DNA of 60,000 nucleotides, from the NCBI GenBank assembly GCA_014529385.2, contig CM043967.1, positions 131,001-191,000 of the forward strand. The letters run 5' to 3'. This DNA is from Adiantum capillus-veneris. Lineage: Eukaryota; Streptophyta; Polypodiopsida; Polypodiales; Pteridaceae. Each line of letters starts with the position of its first letter. Positions within the stretch are counted from its first letter, which is position 1. Positions 21,820 through 32,393 of this stretch are shown in pieces. A program made the position numbers and the translations under genes. The notes under the pieces were generated by a model. That model was not told the origin of the DNA. It did not search any database and saw nothing but the letters and a program-made list of their open reading frames with translations.

Positions 21820-22053
21820 GACTCGTACGACACAGGATTAATAATCAAAAATGTTATCTTATAAATGGTTCTAAGGTGACTTTTATACTTGAGTCACCTA
21901 AGCTCAAAAATGTACATGGGGTTCTCTTCCTCATAATTACATAACCCAGACAAGTGGATCAAAATGATAACACGTCTTTGACATAAAAATGGGAATTTGA
22001 TAGGCTTTACAAGGTGGGCTCATTACAACAGTTGGACAAGTTGGGATCCAACA
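21115..22053 (-). repeat. 5' LTR of element A
   Basis: 939 bp, TG at 21115 and CA at 22053 in plus coordinates. On the minus strand a TATA box (complement of CTTTTATACTTG near 21880) lies about 170 bp from the LTR start and precedes a long GA tract. The right flank is ATGAC. Confidence 0.93.
21742..21816. repeat. (CT)n microsatellite in the A LTR
   Basis: About 75 bp of uninterrupted CT dinucleotides. The partner LTR has only about 16 bp, so the tract expanded after insertion. On the element's strand it is a GA tract just downstream of the TATA box; C has a shorter GA-rich stretch in the corresponding place. Confidence 0.95.
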
Positions 22054-22058
22054 ATGAC

Positions 22059-24597
22059 CAAGTGTTGAATGCAGCTGACTTTAAGACATGGGTTAGAATG
22101 GCCAAGTGGTGGATCCAGGAGACAACCAACAATTGGATCCACATTCCAAGCCTTCTAATGGCCAAGTGGTGGATCTATGATGCACCTATTTCTCAATTCT
22201 TAGTAAGAATGACAAGGTGGAGGATCTAGAATTCACGCATCCCACAAACATTGTGTAGAATTACATGTGTTATGATGGCCAAGTGTTGAATGTACCTAAC
22301 TTTAAGACATTGTTAGAATGGCTAAGTGGTGGATGTAGCACACACCAACAATTCAAACCACAATTCAAGCCTTCATTATAGTGTCCAAGTGGTGGATCTT
22401 TGATACACCTACTTTCCAATTCTTAGTCTAAATGGCCGACTGGTGGATCTTTGATACACCTACTTCCAAATTCTTAGTGTAAATGGCCAAGTGGTGGATC
22501 TATGATCCAATCATCCATCAGACATTGTGTAGAATTACAACTGTTATGATGGCCAAGTGTTGAATGCACCTAACTTTAAGATATGGTTAAGAATGGCAAA
22601 GTGGTGGATCTAGGATACACCAACAATTCGAACCACAATTCAACCCTTCGTTACAATGGCCAAGTGGTGGATCTTTACTACACCTACTTTTCAATTCTTA
22701 GTCTAAATGGTCAAGTGATGGATCTAGGATCTACTCATCCCACAAACATTGTGTAAAATTACAAGTGTTATGATGGCCAAGTGTTAATGCACCTACCTGT
22801 AAGACATGGTTAGAATTCCAAGTGGTGGATCTTTGGTGTACCTACTTCACAATTGTTAGTCTAAATGGCCAAGTGGTGGATCTAGGATCTACTCATCCCA
22901 CAAACATTGTGTAGACAAGTGTTATGATGGTGAGGTTTTGAATGCACCTGACTTTAAGACATGGGTTAGAATGGCCAGGTGGTGGATTGAGGAGACACCA
23001 ACAATTGGATCCACATTTCAAGACTTCGTTGTAAAGGCAGACTTGTGGATCTTTGATGCATGTACTTCCCAATTCTTAGTGTAAATGGCCAAGTGGTGGA
23101 TCTATGATCCACTCATCCATCACGTTGTGTAGAATTACAACTGTTATGATGGCCAAGTGTTGAATGCACCTAACTTTAATATATGGTTTAGAATGGCAAA
23201 GTGGTGGATCTAGGAGACAGCAACAATTGGATCCACATTTCAAGCCTTTGTTATAATGACCAAGTGGTGGATCTTTGATGCACCTACTTCCCAATTTTTA
23301 GTCTGAATGGCCAAGTGGTGGATCTAGGATCTACTCATCCCATAGACATTGTGTAAAATTACAAGTGTTATTATGGCCAAGTATTGAATGGACCTAATTT
23401 TAAGACATGGTTAGAATGCTAAGTGGTGGATCTAAGAGGCACAAACAATTGGATCCACATTTCAAGCATTTGTTATTATAATGGCCAGGTGGTGGATGTT
23501 TGATGTATCTACTTCCTTTTCCTTAGTCTAAAAGACCGAGTGGTGGATCTAGGATCTACTCATCCCACAAACATTGGGTAAAAATTACAACTGTTATGAT
23601 GGCCAACTGTTGAATGCACCTAACTTTAAGACATTGGGTTAGAATGGCCAAGTGGTGGATCTAGGAGACACCAACAATTGGATCCTCATTTCAAGCCTTC
23701 GTTTATAATGGCCAAGTGGTGGATCTTTGATGCACCTACTTCCCAATTCTTAGTCTAAATGGCCAAGTGGTGGATCTAAGATCTATTGATCCCATAAACA
23801 TTGTGTAAAATTACAAGTGTTTTGATGACAAAGTGTTGAATGCACGTAACTTTAAGAGATGGGTTAGAATATCCAAGTGTTGGATATAGGAGAAACCAAC
23901 AATTGGATCCACAATTCAAGACTTTGTTATAATGGCCAAGTGGTGGATCTTTGATGCACCTACTTCCCAATTCTCAGTCTAAATGGCCAAGTGGTGGATC
24001 TAAGATCTATTGATCCCACAAACATTGTGTAAAATTACATGGGTTATGAAGACCAAGTGTTGAATGTACCTAACTTTACGAAATGGGTTAGAATGGCCAA
24101 GTGGTGGATCTACGAGACACCAACAATTGGATCTAGCATTCAAGCCTTTGTTATAGTGGCCAAGTGGTATATTTTTGATGCACCTACTTCCCAATTATTA
24201 GTATAAATGGACAAGTGGTGGATCTAAGATTTACTCATCCCACAAACATTGTTTAAAATTACAAGTGTTATGATGACCAAGTGTTGAATGCACATTCCAA
24301 GCCTTCTAATGGCCAAGTGGTGGATCTTTGGTGATCCTATTTCTCAATTCTTAGTATGAATGGCAAGGTGGAGGATCTAGGATTCACTCATGCCACAAAC
24401 ATTGTGTAGAATTATGAGTGTTATGATGGCCAAGTGTTGAATGCACCTAACTTTAAAATATGGTTAGAATGGCCAAGTGGTGGATGTAGCACACACCAAC
24501 AATTCAAACCACAATTCAAGCCTTCATTATAATGGCCAAGTGGTGGATCTTTGATGCACCTACTTTCCAATTCTTAGTCTAAATGGCCGACTGGTGG
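22059..24597. repeat. Satellite array between elements A and C
   Basis: The same 224-bp satellite continues the 2.15-2.2-kb higher-order block once element A is subtracted: the TGGATCTATG variant at 23097 lies about 2.2 kb from the copy at 7898. An extra copy near 22500 shows local rearrangement. The block ends in ATATT, the target duplication of element C. Confidence 0.92.
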
Positions 24598-24602
24598 ATA
24601 TT

Positions 24603-25561
24603 TGTTGAGCGCTCGGTCAACAACATAACATAACTCAAGTTTCGTACCAAAGTCTTATCTTTTGCGAGTTATGAAATGCTGCGGATTATGGCTATAAACG
24701 TCATTTGTAATGAGTAGTTATTCTAGTTTCAGAAGCCGTGGTGTAATGGCACTTCCAGATTGTAAATACACAGCCATTTGACCTTTTCAACCCCATTTTT
24801 GGTTAAACCTAAGGTAGCCTTAGTATATAAGGTACCTAGGTCATTTTGTAAGGAAGACTTTAATCATAATCAAAACTTAGCGCTGCCATCTACTGTGTGT
24901 GAGAGAGAAAGAGAGTGAGCGTGAGCTTCATCCTCTCGCTATGCCCGGCTCGCCCAACATATTGGAGATCCGACTGCACCATTGTTGTAGGCTCGAGGAG
25001 AGCTACGCGTCGACGCCAAGCATTCCACACGAGACGAAGCGCACACGCCGACGCATCTACGAGCTATTTGTGGCCGTAAGTGTATCAAACGATGTCTGTT
25101 TTCTGCGTGCTAGTAGTCTATAGAATCGTGGTGACATAAGCTACGCATAGGTACTCATAAATTTCAGTTTAGGGCACTTTCAAAATTCTGTTCTGTCATC
25201 CTACGCGTTTTCCACAGGTGGGTTTAGAGTGAGGGTTTTGAGTGTAGAAGCTTAGGGACATGTGTATCCTAGTGAGGGGATGGTGTTCCTTAATTTTCAT
25301 ACGAATCTGGCATGATTAGGTGAGTTGCCTTCAGTATGTGTGTATGTGGCTAGGTGGTGTAGTTGAGAGCAGTGAGGTTTTTGATTGTGTTTTAGTTGGC
25401 CTTCCTGAGTGTTGTATGTGTAGGATGGTCTCAGCCTGACAAGCTAAAGAGATTTCCTCCGTGTGGCTATCGTGTCATCTGTGTCCTCGATTAACATTAT
25501 GTTGATCTAGGTAGTGTTTGCATGCACTTCATGGGTGTGTGAGTCGCTTCCCCCTCCAACA
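24603..25561 (+). repeat. 5' LTR of element C
   Basis: 959 bp, TG...CA. The tip carries an imperfect TTGA...TCAA dyad that reads as two WRKY W-boxes (TTGACC/GGTCAA) in the less mutated internal copy at 34521. A TATA box (AGTATATAAGG, about 24815) is followed by a GA-rich stretch near 24895. A half-copy of the leader palindrome, CATCCTACGCG, is at 25197-25207. A 74-codon frame at 24899 overlaps the GA tract and is not taken as a gene. Confidence 0.95.
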
Positions 25562-25562
25562 T

Positions 25563-25581
25563 TGGCACCGGTGCCGGGGAC
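25563..25581 (+). promoter_or_regulatory. Primer-binding site, Asp-tRNA type (two mismatches), element C
   Basis: TGGCACCGGTGCCGGGGAC begins one base after the LTR. It differs from the exact Asp-tRNA complement of element A at two positions, consistent with age. Confidence 0.85.
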
Positions 25582-27977
25582 ACAAGGACCTAAGTAGGTT
25601 TCCTACTAACACTCGTGTGATGGTTGCTTGATTTAGTTTCGGCTAAAGAAAGCGTTTTTCTTAAGTGGGTCCGGAAGAGGATATTCCGCGATCAAGTGGA
25701 TAGCCAAGAAGCGTGTGTCTTGCCGAGGGTCTGTGACTAGATAGGTTTAGTTAGGATCTGTGGATTAGAGTAGTTGTTGGTGGTCGAGTGATTTGTGAGG
25801 TGATAAAAGCCTTTACTAGTCCGTGTATGGCAGTGAAGCGTTTTTCTACTCATAGATGCAAAACCCCATATGATTTGTAGGAGTTGCTTTAGGTAAGTGA
25901 TCCAATTCTGATCTAGAGCTATTCAGCATTGAATGATTTGCTAAAGTGCTTGATTGCATTTGAAATCACGAAAAAGTGTGCTTTTGAGGGTAAAAATGCA
26001 TTAAACAAGCTTTTGTGGATATTTTTGTATGACTGACTGATGTTGTGCATATAAAAGAGCATTTGCAAGGGTTCTGTGAAGAAAACCTGCAATTTTGTAA
26101 ACATAGACATCCTACGCATAGGATGTCTCAAGGGGGTTATGGAAACCAAATTTGAAAATTCTGAGTTGACCAGTGTGTTCAGAGGGTAGGTTTTACCCTA
26201 GTAACATATTGACTTGGGTGTTTTTCCCTATTTTTGTTGACCAAAAGCCAAAAGGCGGAGTCAAAAAACGTAAAATTTCAGAAAAGGCTTTAATTGAGTG
26301 ATTTTGCCATGTTTTTGCAATTGTTAAGCATACTTGCTCTTACTGAGAGCATAAGGAAGCATCAGGGACACTTCAGTCTCAAAAAATCAGCAGTAGACAT
26401 CCTACGCGTAGGATGTCTACATGGTGATCTGGTGGAAATTTTGAAAATCTGAGGTTACCAGTGTGTTTAGAAGGTAGGTTTTACCCTATTTTCACATGGA
26501 AAGTGGAAATTTGACCAAATTTTGACAGATCAAAGCCAAAAGACGAGAAGTGCCAGACATCCTACCCAAATTGTGCCCAAGTCATAATTTTTGAGACCAA
26601 ACCATAGAATGACTTCAAAGGCATGTTCTAAACGTTGTATTGAGTGCATGTGATAAATTTCATCTCCTTTGGGTCAGTGAAAGTGAAGATTGAACAGACT
26701 TTAGCATTCTTGACTAAAAAAGGCAAGGATAGCTAGTTTTGGGGTCTTTTGACATCCAAATTAAAATATAAGCATAGCATTGGGTTGCTGACATCAAGGG
26801 AAAGTTGTGGGACAAGTCTGGGGTCAAACAGACCAAAACGACATCCTACGCGTAGGATGTCTCCAGCTTGATTTAGGACTCCAAACCAACCTATGAGCAT
26901 ACCACACTGATCAACACTTTAAGGAGAGTCTGTGGTTCAAATTTGGGGCAATTCTGAGCAGTTAGACATACTACGCGTAGGATGTCTAAGGCATGATTTA
27001 GACCCCAAAAATCTCCTGTGACCATACCATGCTGTTGTATAGCCTTAGGCAAGCCTCCTAGGCAAATTTGGTCTAATTTGGAGTTGATTTGACTTAGGAA
27101 TTCATCAGAACAGACATCAGGCTTCTAAAGAAGATTCTTGATCATTTGACCAACCTATAGGTGTCAGAATCAAAAAGTAAAAAGAGCTGTGAGATCAGCA
27201 CATCAAGGGGAAGCTATAGTGCAAGTTTGAGCTGAAACCGAGCAAAAAGACATCCTACGCGTAGGATTTCTTCAGCTTGATTTAGGACTCCAAACCAACT
27301 TATGAGCACACCACTGTGATCAGCACATCAAGGAGAAGCTGGGGTGAAAATTTCAAGTCATTCTGAGCAAAAAGACATCCTACGCGTAAGATGTCTCAAG
27401 GCCATTTTTAGGTCCAAATCAACCTTTGAGCATACCATTGTGTTGCTGGACTTAAGGAGAGTCTCTGGACCAAGTTTTGTTAGATTTTGAGCATATAGAC
27501 ATCCTACGTGTAGGATGTCTCCAGGCCACAGGTTTAGAGTCCAACTGTACTTTTGACCATACAGGAGTGTTCACAGTGTCATAGAGATCCCAAATCTTCT
27601 TTCAAAATTGAATTTGGACTCATTTTGACCATTCTAAACTGCATTTCACTATTTTGGCCATAACTTTCACAAACGGTATCGGATCGGAAAAGTTTTTATA
27701 TCAAAACGTAGCCTGAGAGCGGCTCTACAGATCTTATAGCAAAACATGAACTAAATGCATGCCAACGGCAACCATTTATTTCAACTTTGAAAAAAACATC
27801 GTTTAAGGCCTCAAAATGCATCCGGAAGTTAGGGAAGTCTGAAAGCGACAATTTGCAATAATTGTGACGAAACGGTTGCGGTTTTGGACATAGTTTTGAC
27901 TTTTCCCTAACCAAAGCACTTGAACACAGTGGACTAAGCCTACTTGAACCAAGAAAAATCTCTTAAGCCGAGAAATC
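25582..27977 (+). other. Long 5' leader of element C, partly a degenerate ~124-bp tandem repeat
   Basis: About 2.4 kb without a recognisable protein. From about 26100 to 27600 it is a degenerate tandem array with units of roughly 124 or 145 bp. Units share GATTTAGGACTCCAAACC, TATGAGCA-ACCAC, GATCAGCACATCAAGG and TTCTGAGCAAAAAGACATCC, and each starts with the palindrome. This looks like a structured untranslated RNA or a regulatory array. Only the first 170 bp or so resemble the leader of element A. Confidence 0.75.
26105..27520. repeat. Reiterated 24-bp palindromes in the leader of element C
   Basis: The half-site AGACATCCTACG followed by its reverse complement occurs at 26105, 26395, 26840, 26964, 27248, 27373 and 27497, with a lone left half at 26555. 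The copy at 26395-26418 is perfect; the others have zero to two changes, several compensated by position at the edges. Spacings are 290, 160, 285, 124, 284, 125 and 124 bp. As RNA each would be a 24-base self-complementary element with central ACGCGU, suited to hairpin or intermolecular duplex. As DNA it would suit a dimeric protein. Neither is shown. Confidence 0.9.
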
Positions 27978-29705
27978 ATGTCTACCCTAGATTCAAACGC
28001 AGCTTACACAAGCTTGGAGATCCCGACGATAGAGGAATATCCTCCTACAATGGATCTTCCAAACTTGCAATTGATAAAGATTCATCTTGTTGAGAGAGTT
28101 TCGATGATTGGACATGAGAGTGAAGGACTATATAGATACATTGACGACAATGAGGTCAATCTTTATAGGTGCTCAGATCCATACCTAGAAGAGATAACAT
28201 ATTACAAGCTCTTATATGTCTACACATACGGAGTCGACTGTCAATGGAGATCTATAGTTGTCGACAAGTATGGACGAGAATACAGAGTTGTAGAAAGCAC
28301 AAATCCACAGATTGTTCTAGAAAGAGGTGGATATTTGGTCAATGAAGGACCACAAATGCCTCCACCAAACACGAGAATTCCTATAGGAATTCCAAGAAGA
28401 GAGCCACCAGGATTCCCTTCAAGAGAGATAACGAGAGAAGGATTGGCAGAATCTCTGGTTAGACTTGTAGACAATCGACGAGTTAGACCATCCCAAGTCC
28501 AGAAATGGGTAAACAGAAAATACTCTGGAGATAAAGATCTGAGAGATCACGTAACGGCTTTTAGAAGAGTGATTAGGGCAGAGGAAGTTTCAGATTTTGC
28601 GACAGAGTTTGCGGGATTTGGATTGACTCTAGAAGATGATGCAGCTACATGGTTCGACTCGGTGGAAAAATGGGATTTTGAGACCCTAGATGAGCTGTTT
28701 GAGGAGTTTATTGAAGAATTCTCACCAAAAGGCATTGCTGACAACACGGTCTCACAAATCCATAGATTCAAACAGAAAGAGGATGAATCAGTACGCAAAG
28801 CATCATTACGGCTCAAGAGATGTGTTAAGCTCTCTCCAAGAGCGGAATTACTTACGCAAGAACGACTGATGATGATCTTTATCCAGGGAATGAGACATGA
28901 GGGCGTTCAAAAGGATCTGCATACGATAAGGAGGATGACGCTAAATGAGTTGATCAAAGAAGCTCTTTATCTAGTGGATAACTGTGAGGCATACAAAGAA
29001 AAGGACTTAAAGAGTCAAGGAGATGACACATCCTCTCAGCACAGTGTTTCACAGATAAGTGAGTCCATTGCCAAGCCAACGACACCTATTGATCAAGAAA
29101 GGCTTATCGACGACTTGGTCAAGAGGTTGATTCCTCTTGTAAGGTCTGATTCGGGAGAGCCAAAGTGGTGTGAAATTGAGAGAAAATGGACGAACCATAC
29201 GAGGGAAGAGTGCTATTATAGCATGGAAAATGCTAGGGAGAGGTATGTACAACCTGTTCTAGAAGCACCTACTCCACCTAGATACATTACGGGGAATGTG
29301 CCAAGACCAGTAGGAGTTTTAAGGCCACAGCTTGTCTTAGGACAACAACCTCCGCTGCCAGGTGCTAGAATGCTAGTAGACATGAGATACATGCCAATGA
29401 TGGAAGAATCAAATAAACCAACGCCAGTACCAGCTACAATGTGGTATAGAAACCAAAGTGAGTACTACCCTTCGGAGCAACAAAATGTGAGAGAAACACA
29501 TGGAGTGGTGAGGCCAGTACAACCTCCACCTCCTGGGTTTCAGTCGAAAGAAAGAAGGTATGAAATGGACGAAAGGACATTGCGATTCATTGAAAATAGC
29601 GGCTTATCTAGGTCAAAGCATGCTTATAGCCAAGAGGAAATGCTAAAAGAATCTCCTCAACCAGAGACAGATTGTCACACAAGTCGTGACAACCACTTGG
29701 TCTAA
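27978..29705 (+). CDS. gag: Gag of element C (575 aa)
   Basis: The ATG at 27978 follows the leader. The retrotransposon Gag core is at about residues 165-335, with the signature DDAATWFDSVEKWDFETLDELFEEF and then RFKQKEDESVRKASLRLKRC, as in Tat/Athila-like Gag. N-terminal residues 1-160 are specific to this family. The C-terminal part is Pro-rich and disordered. The frame stops at TAA 29703-29705, but the next 48 codons in the same frame hold a zinc knuckle, so the stop probably splits one protein. Gag would assemble particles in the cytoplasm. Loss of the knuckle from the main product would affect RNA packaging. Confidence 0.85.
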   Translation: MSTLDSNAAYTSLEIPTIEEYPPTMDLPNLQLIKIHLVERVSMIGHESEGLYRYIDDNEVNLYRCSDPYLEEITYYKLLYVYTYGVDCQWRSIVVDKYGREYRVVESTNPQIVLERGGYLVNEGPQMPPPNTRIPIGIPRREPPGFPSREITREGLAESLVRLVDNRRVRPSQVQKWVNRKYSGDKDLRDHVTAFRRVIRAEEVSDFATEFAGFGLTLEDDAATWFDSVEKWDFETLDELFEEFIEEFSPKGIADNTVSQIHRFKQKEDESVRKASLRLKRCVKLSPRAELLTQERLMMIFIQGMRHEGVQKDLHTIRRMTLNELIKEALYLVDNCEAYKEKDLKSQGDDTSSQHSVSQISESIAKPTTPIDQERLIDDLVKRLIPLVRSDSGEPKWCEIERKWTNHTREECYYSMENARERYVQPVLEAPTPPRYITGNVPRPVGVLRPQLVLGQQPPLPGARMLVDMRYMPMMEESNKPTPVPATMWYRNQSEYYPSEQQNVRETHGVVRPVQPPPPGFQSKERRYEMDERTLRFIENSGLSRSKHAYSQEEMLKESPQPETDCHTSRDNHLV

Positions 29706-29849
29706 CAATGTCCTCATACGGAGATCACTGAAGTAAATGCCTATTGTCTTGAGTGTGGCATCACTCACTTGATCCCCGATTGCCCGAAAAAACCAAACCA
29801 AATCAGGATAATCACGACAAATGTATCAAGGGATTGTTCAGCTACCTAG
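29706..29849 (+). pseudogene. Zinc-knuckle extension of Gag after a TAA, element C
   Basis: In frame with gag beyond its TAA lies CLECGITHLIPDCPKK, a knuckle with spacing C-X2-C-X3-H-X4-C, one residue short of the usual C-X2-C-X4-H-X4-C. The frame ends at TAG shortly after 29845. The next coding frame (from 29821) is offset by +1, so either a frameshift mutation or a genuine shift joins them. Confidence 0.65.
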
Positions 29850-30813
29850 TAGCTCAGAAAATGAAAATGTTGTACCAATGCAAGTGGTTACGAGAGCACA
29901 AGCTCAAAAGAAAGCTGATGAGAATCCAAAGACAAAGAACACGGAAAGTGACACGAGTCCAAAGACAGATGATGGACCAAAGACAGACGCACCTAGTCAG
30001 AAAACCAAGAACAAACGAAATAGTTGGAAAGCTAGAAATACTAGGATGAAAGCATGCAAGGAACGAGAGCAAAAATCCCTAGCTGAGAAGCTTACCGAAG
30101 CTCAGGAGAAGATAAAACAACATGAGGAAAAGGAGGCACCTTCTCTAAAACAGATGGTTAAACCTCTAGAAGAACCATCCACGGATGAGAAACCGAGAAG
30201 TGCTAGTTTAGGAGGATCTGTGTTGGCAGAGAAGGTTAATGAGACATTAGATGCCCTCTTGAAAGCCTATGATGTGGGGCTCAAAAACAACCAAACCAAA
30301 GAACACAGATGGATGACATATCCCTATACGGAACTAGGAAAGAAAAGGTTTGAAATGGGGCAGAAAATGATTCAAATAGCCCAAGCTTTACTAGAACCAC
30401 CAATTGCAAAACCTGAGGACGTGATCCGTGTCATGCCTACACAAGTAATCCCACCAAACCAGGAACTAAAAGAGCCAGATTCTAGTCATAAGCACAGGCC
30501 AAACCTCAAAGACCCAGCATTAGAACCAAGGATAGTACTGAATACCACGGATAACTCTTCCGAGGGATTTCACCAAGCTATACCTGAGGATTGTAAAGAG
30601 GTAGATGGTCTTGACGAATTGTGGAAACAAGTCAGAGAGGCCAATGAAGCTGATGACCTAAGAAGACGAGTAGACAAGACTGGTGATGAACGAGGAGTGT
30701 TTCTACCACCAATAGAGGAATTTGAGACTGGATCTCAAATGAATCTAGACGTGCGATCGTATTGGGGCGAAAAGGATCTGTACAATCTATGGATAGTCAA
30801 CCCAATTCGCTAA
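29821..30813 (+). CDS. Gag-protease linker frame of element C (330 aa)
   Basis: It opens with a segment containing MQVVTRAQAQKK, matching the TRAQ/TRS-type motif that follows the zinc knuckle in Tat-like Gag. A Lys/Glu/Gln-rich helical stretch follows (residues 70-150), then a domain around ALLKAYDVGLKNNQ and RRVDKTGDERGVFLPP that I do not recognise. It is +1 to gag and its last 52 bases overlap the protease frame. It is probably the central part of an ancestral Gag-PR polyprotein broken by indels, though regulated frameshifting cannot be excluded. Confidence 0.65.
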   Translation: MYQGIVQLPSSSENENVVPMQVVTRAQAQKKADENPKTKNTESDTSPKTDDGPKTDAPSQKTKNKRNSWKARNTRMKACKEREQKSLAEKLTEAQEKIKQHEEKEAPSLKQMVKPLEEPSTDEKPRSASLGGSVLAEKVNETLDALLKAYDVGLKNNQTKEHRWMTYPYTELGKKRFEMGQKMIQIAQALLEPPIAKPEDVIRVMPTQVIPPNQELKEPDSSHKHRPNLKDPALEPRIVLNTTDNSSEGFHQAIPEDCKEVDGLDELWKQVREANEADDLRRRVDKTGDERGVFLPPIEEFETGSQMNLDVRSYWGEKDLYNLWIVNPIR

Positions 30814-32393
30814 GAACACTACCGTCCTACATGGGAGAGTACGAGACCAAGTCAGATGTGGTTGCAGTCCCATCACAGAGACTGTCTCCCAACAAGGCCA
30901 TCGATTCAAAGGGGCTAGTAGATATTCTGTCTACCCCAGTAAACTATACAATAATGCCAGCCGAGTTGCTCAGAATAAGACCAAACATGTGGGCTAATGT
31001 GGTTAAATGTCTAGAGAAATTTGGTGTAAGAACCCCAATGACTCAAATCGAGGAAGGCATCAAAGAGCTTGAAATGCCTCAACTAAATACTAGGCTAGTG
31101 CCATTAAACAAGGTAGGCGAGTATTACGAGGGAGAAGATGGAAACACCACCCTTCCTGTGGAATTCAATGGTGTAAAAACCATGGCAATCCTTGACAGTG
31201 GAGCTAGTGTGGCCATTGCAACCAAAGAGGTTTGGAAAAATTGGGGAAAACCTGCCTTGAGATCCACACGAATGACCCTGCAGCTTGCAGAGGGACACAA
31301 GGAAAAGCCCCTAGGACTAATAGAAAAAGTACTTGTTACTTCTTGTGGCATTGAATATGAACACACTTTTGCTATTGTTGACTTTGGCAAGAAGAACAAC
31401 TATGACATCATTCTGGGAAGACCATTCATGCGACAATTGAAAATGGTCCAAGATTGGGGTTATGACCATATATACCTGAGACATATGGAAACCATAACAA
31501 AGGTAAACTTGAGGGACCATAGGTATAGGGATGTGACGAGAACACCGGTTGAGGAGTTTGATTCCGCCACAATAGCAGGATCAGAACTTCTAGCTTGGTT
31601 AGATAAGCCTAAAGAACTGTGGATGTGTGGATCTTCACAATGTGGTAGCTTGAAACATGAGGAATGTATCCTAGAATGGGTTATAGAGGATATGGACTAT
31701 ATCCCAGAACCATTTCCTGAAGAAAAGTTAGAGCCTTTTGGATGGGAACACATCTTGGCTACTCTGGACGTGTGCGCCGTGGAGGATGCTCCCACAACAA
31801 AGTTTTGTGATGAAAATGGCTATGATGTCGTTCCTTATTTTGCAGTGAGTGTAATCCAGGAAAACGAAGAGATCCAGACATCAACAAGCTCTCGAACTAA
31901 GGAGCAAACAAAGAAATGTGGAGAATCAAAAGATGAAGAAGACGACGAGTTCTATGACTCTGTAGAACACTTTGAGCTTCCAGAAGATCAACGACCTGGG
32001 AATCAATGTCATCTTTACATGAATAAAGTGCATCAAAAGTGGATTCCAAAGTCCTCGGTGAAGACACAGCCACCACAATCATCCTCATACATGGCTCCTA
32101 ATAAGGAGGCAAAGACCCAACTGGGAGGAAGACGACCAGAGCAACGAGCTAACAATGCTCTAATCAATGGGCTAGAAAAGTCCTCCAAGAAACTACCACC
32201 CACTAGCAAACAGACAGTAACTTTCCACTACCAGCCAAAAAATCAAGGGAAAGTACAAGAAGTCAACCTTGCTGAGGATAGTAGCGATAGTGATGAATCT
32301 TACGACATCCCCTATCATCAACTCAGGCCATCACTATCACCAACCCCTTCATCAACAACCATGATAGGTCAAAAGAACAGGACAACAAGTTAA
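30762..32393 (+). CDS. Retropepsin frame of element C (543 aa)
   Basis: A linker (residues 45-110, VDILSTPVNYTIMPAELLRI) typical of sequences just before Tat-like proteases leads into an aspartic protease. The catalytic motif AILDSGASVAIAT has its Asp at residue 145, and NYDIILGRPFMRQ is near residue 217. The rest (about residues 240-543) is acidic and poorly conserved, with one WIPK motif near 425. No RT follows. The frame stops at TAA 32391 but stays open beyond it. The protease would act as a homodimer to process Gag. ATG 30762 lies inside the previous frame, so the true product may be a fusion. Confidence 0.8.
   Translation: MGRKGSVQSMDSQPNSLRTLPSYMGEYETKSDVVAVPSQRLSPNKAIDSKGLVDILSTPVNYTIMPAELLRIRPNMWANVVKCLEKFGVRTPMTQIEEGIKELEMPQLNTRLVPLNKVGEYYEGEDGNTTLPVEFNGVKTMAILDSGASVAIATKEVWKNWGKPALRSTRMTLQLAEGHKEKPLGLIEKVLVTSCGIEYEHTFAIVDFGKKNNYDIILGRPFMRQLKMVQDWGYDHIYLRHMETITKVNLRDHRYRDVTRTPVEEFDSATIAGSELLAWLDKPKELWMCGSSQCGSLKHEECILEWVIEDMDYIPEPFPEEKLEPFGWEHILATLDVCAVEDAPTTKFCDENGYDVVPYFAVSVIQENEEIQTSTSSRTKEQTKKCGESKDEEDDEFYDSVEHFELPEDQRPGNQCHLYMNKVHQKWIPKSSVKTQPPQSSSYMAPNKEAKTQLGGRRPEQRANNALINGLEKSSKKLPPTSKQTVTFHYQPKNQGKVQEVNLAEDSSDSDESYDIPYHQLRPSLSPTPSSTTMIGQKNRTTS

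Larger units (their letters stand above)
9078..22053 (-). mobile_element. Element A: degenerate Ty3/gypsy LTR retrotransposon (Tat/Athila-like)
   Basis: The element is 12,976 bp, flanked by the 5-bp duplication ATGAC (9073-9077 and 22054-22058). LTRs lie at 9078-9998 and 21115-22053. The primer-binding site beside the right LTR and the polypurine tract beside the left LTR set the orientation as minus. In transcription order it holds the 5' LTR, PBS, leader, fragment B of another element, the integrase end, a retropepsin-like domain with Trp-rich tail, a non-coding block with an internal polypurine tract, palindromes, a large accessory frame, PPT and 3' LTR. Gag, RT and RNase H are absent. About 22 mismatches in the first 290 aligned LTR bases, plus indels, indicate an old insertion. 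Class placement rests on the Asp-tRNA PBS and an integrase end without chromodomain. Confidence 0.93.

Noticed and set aside
21576-21848. Arg-Glu repeat protein frame
   Set aside because: Product of translating the (CT)n microsatellite.
29787-29793. AAAAAAC slippery heptamer for -1 frameshifting near the gag end of C
   Set aside because: The heptamer is not in the required phase to the gag frame, and the next frame is +1, not -1.
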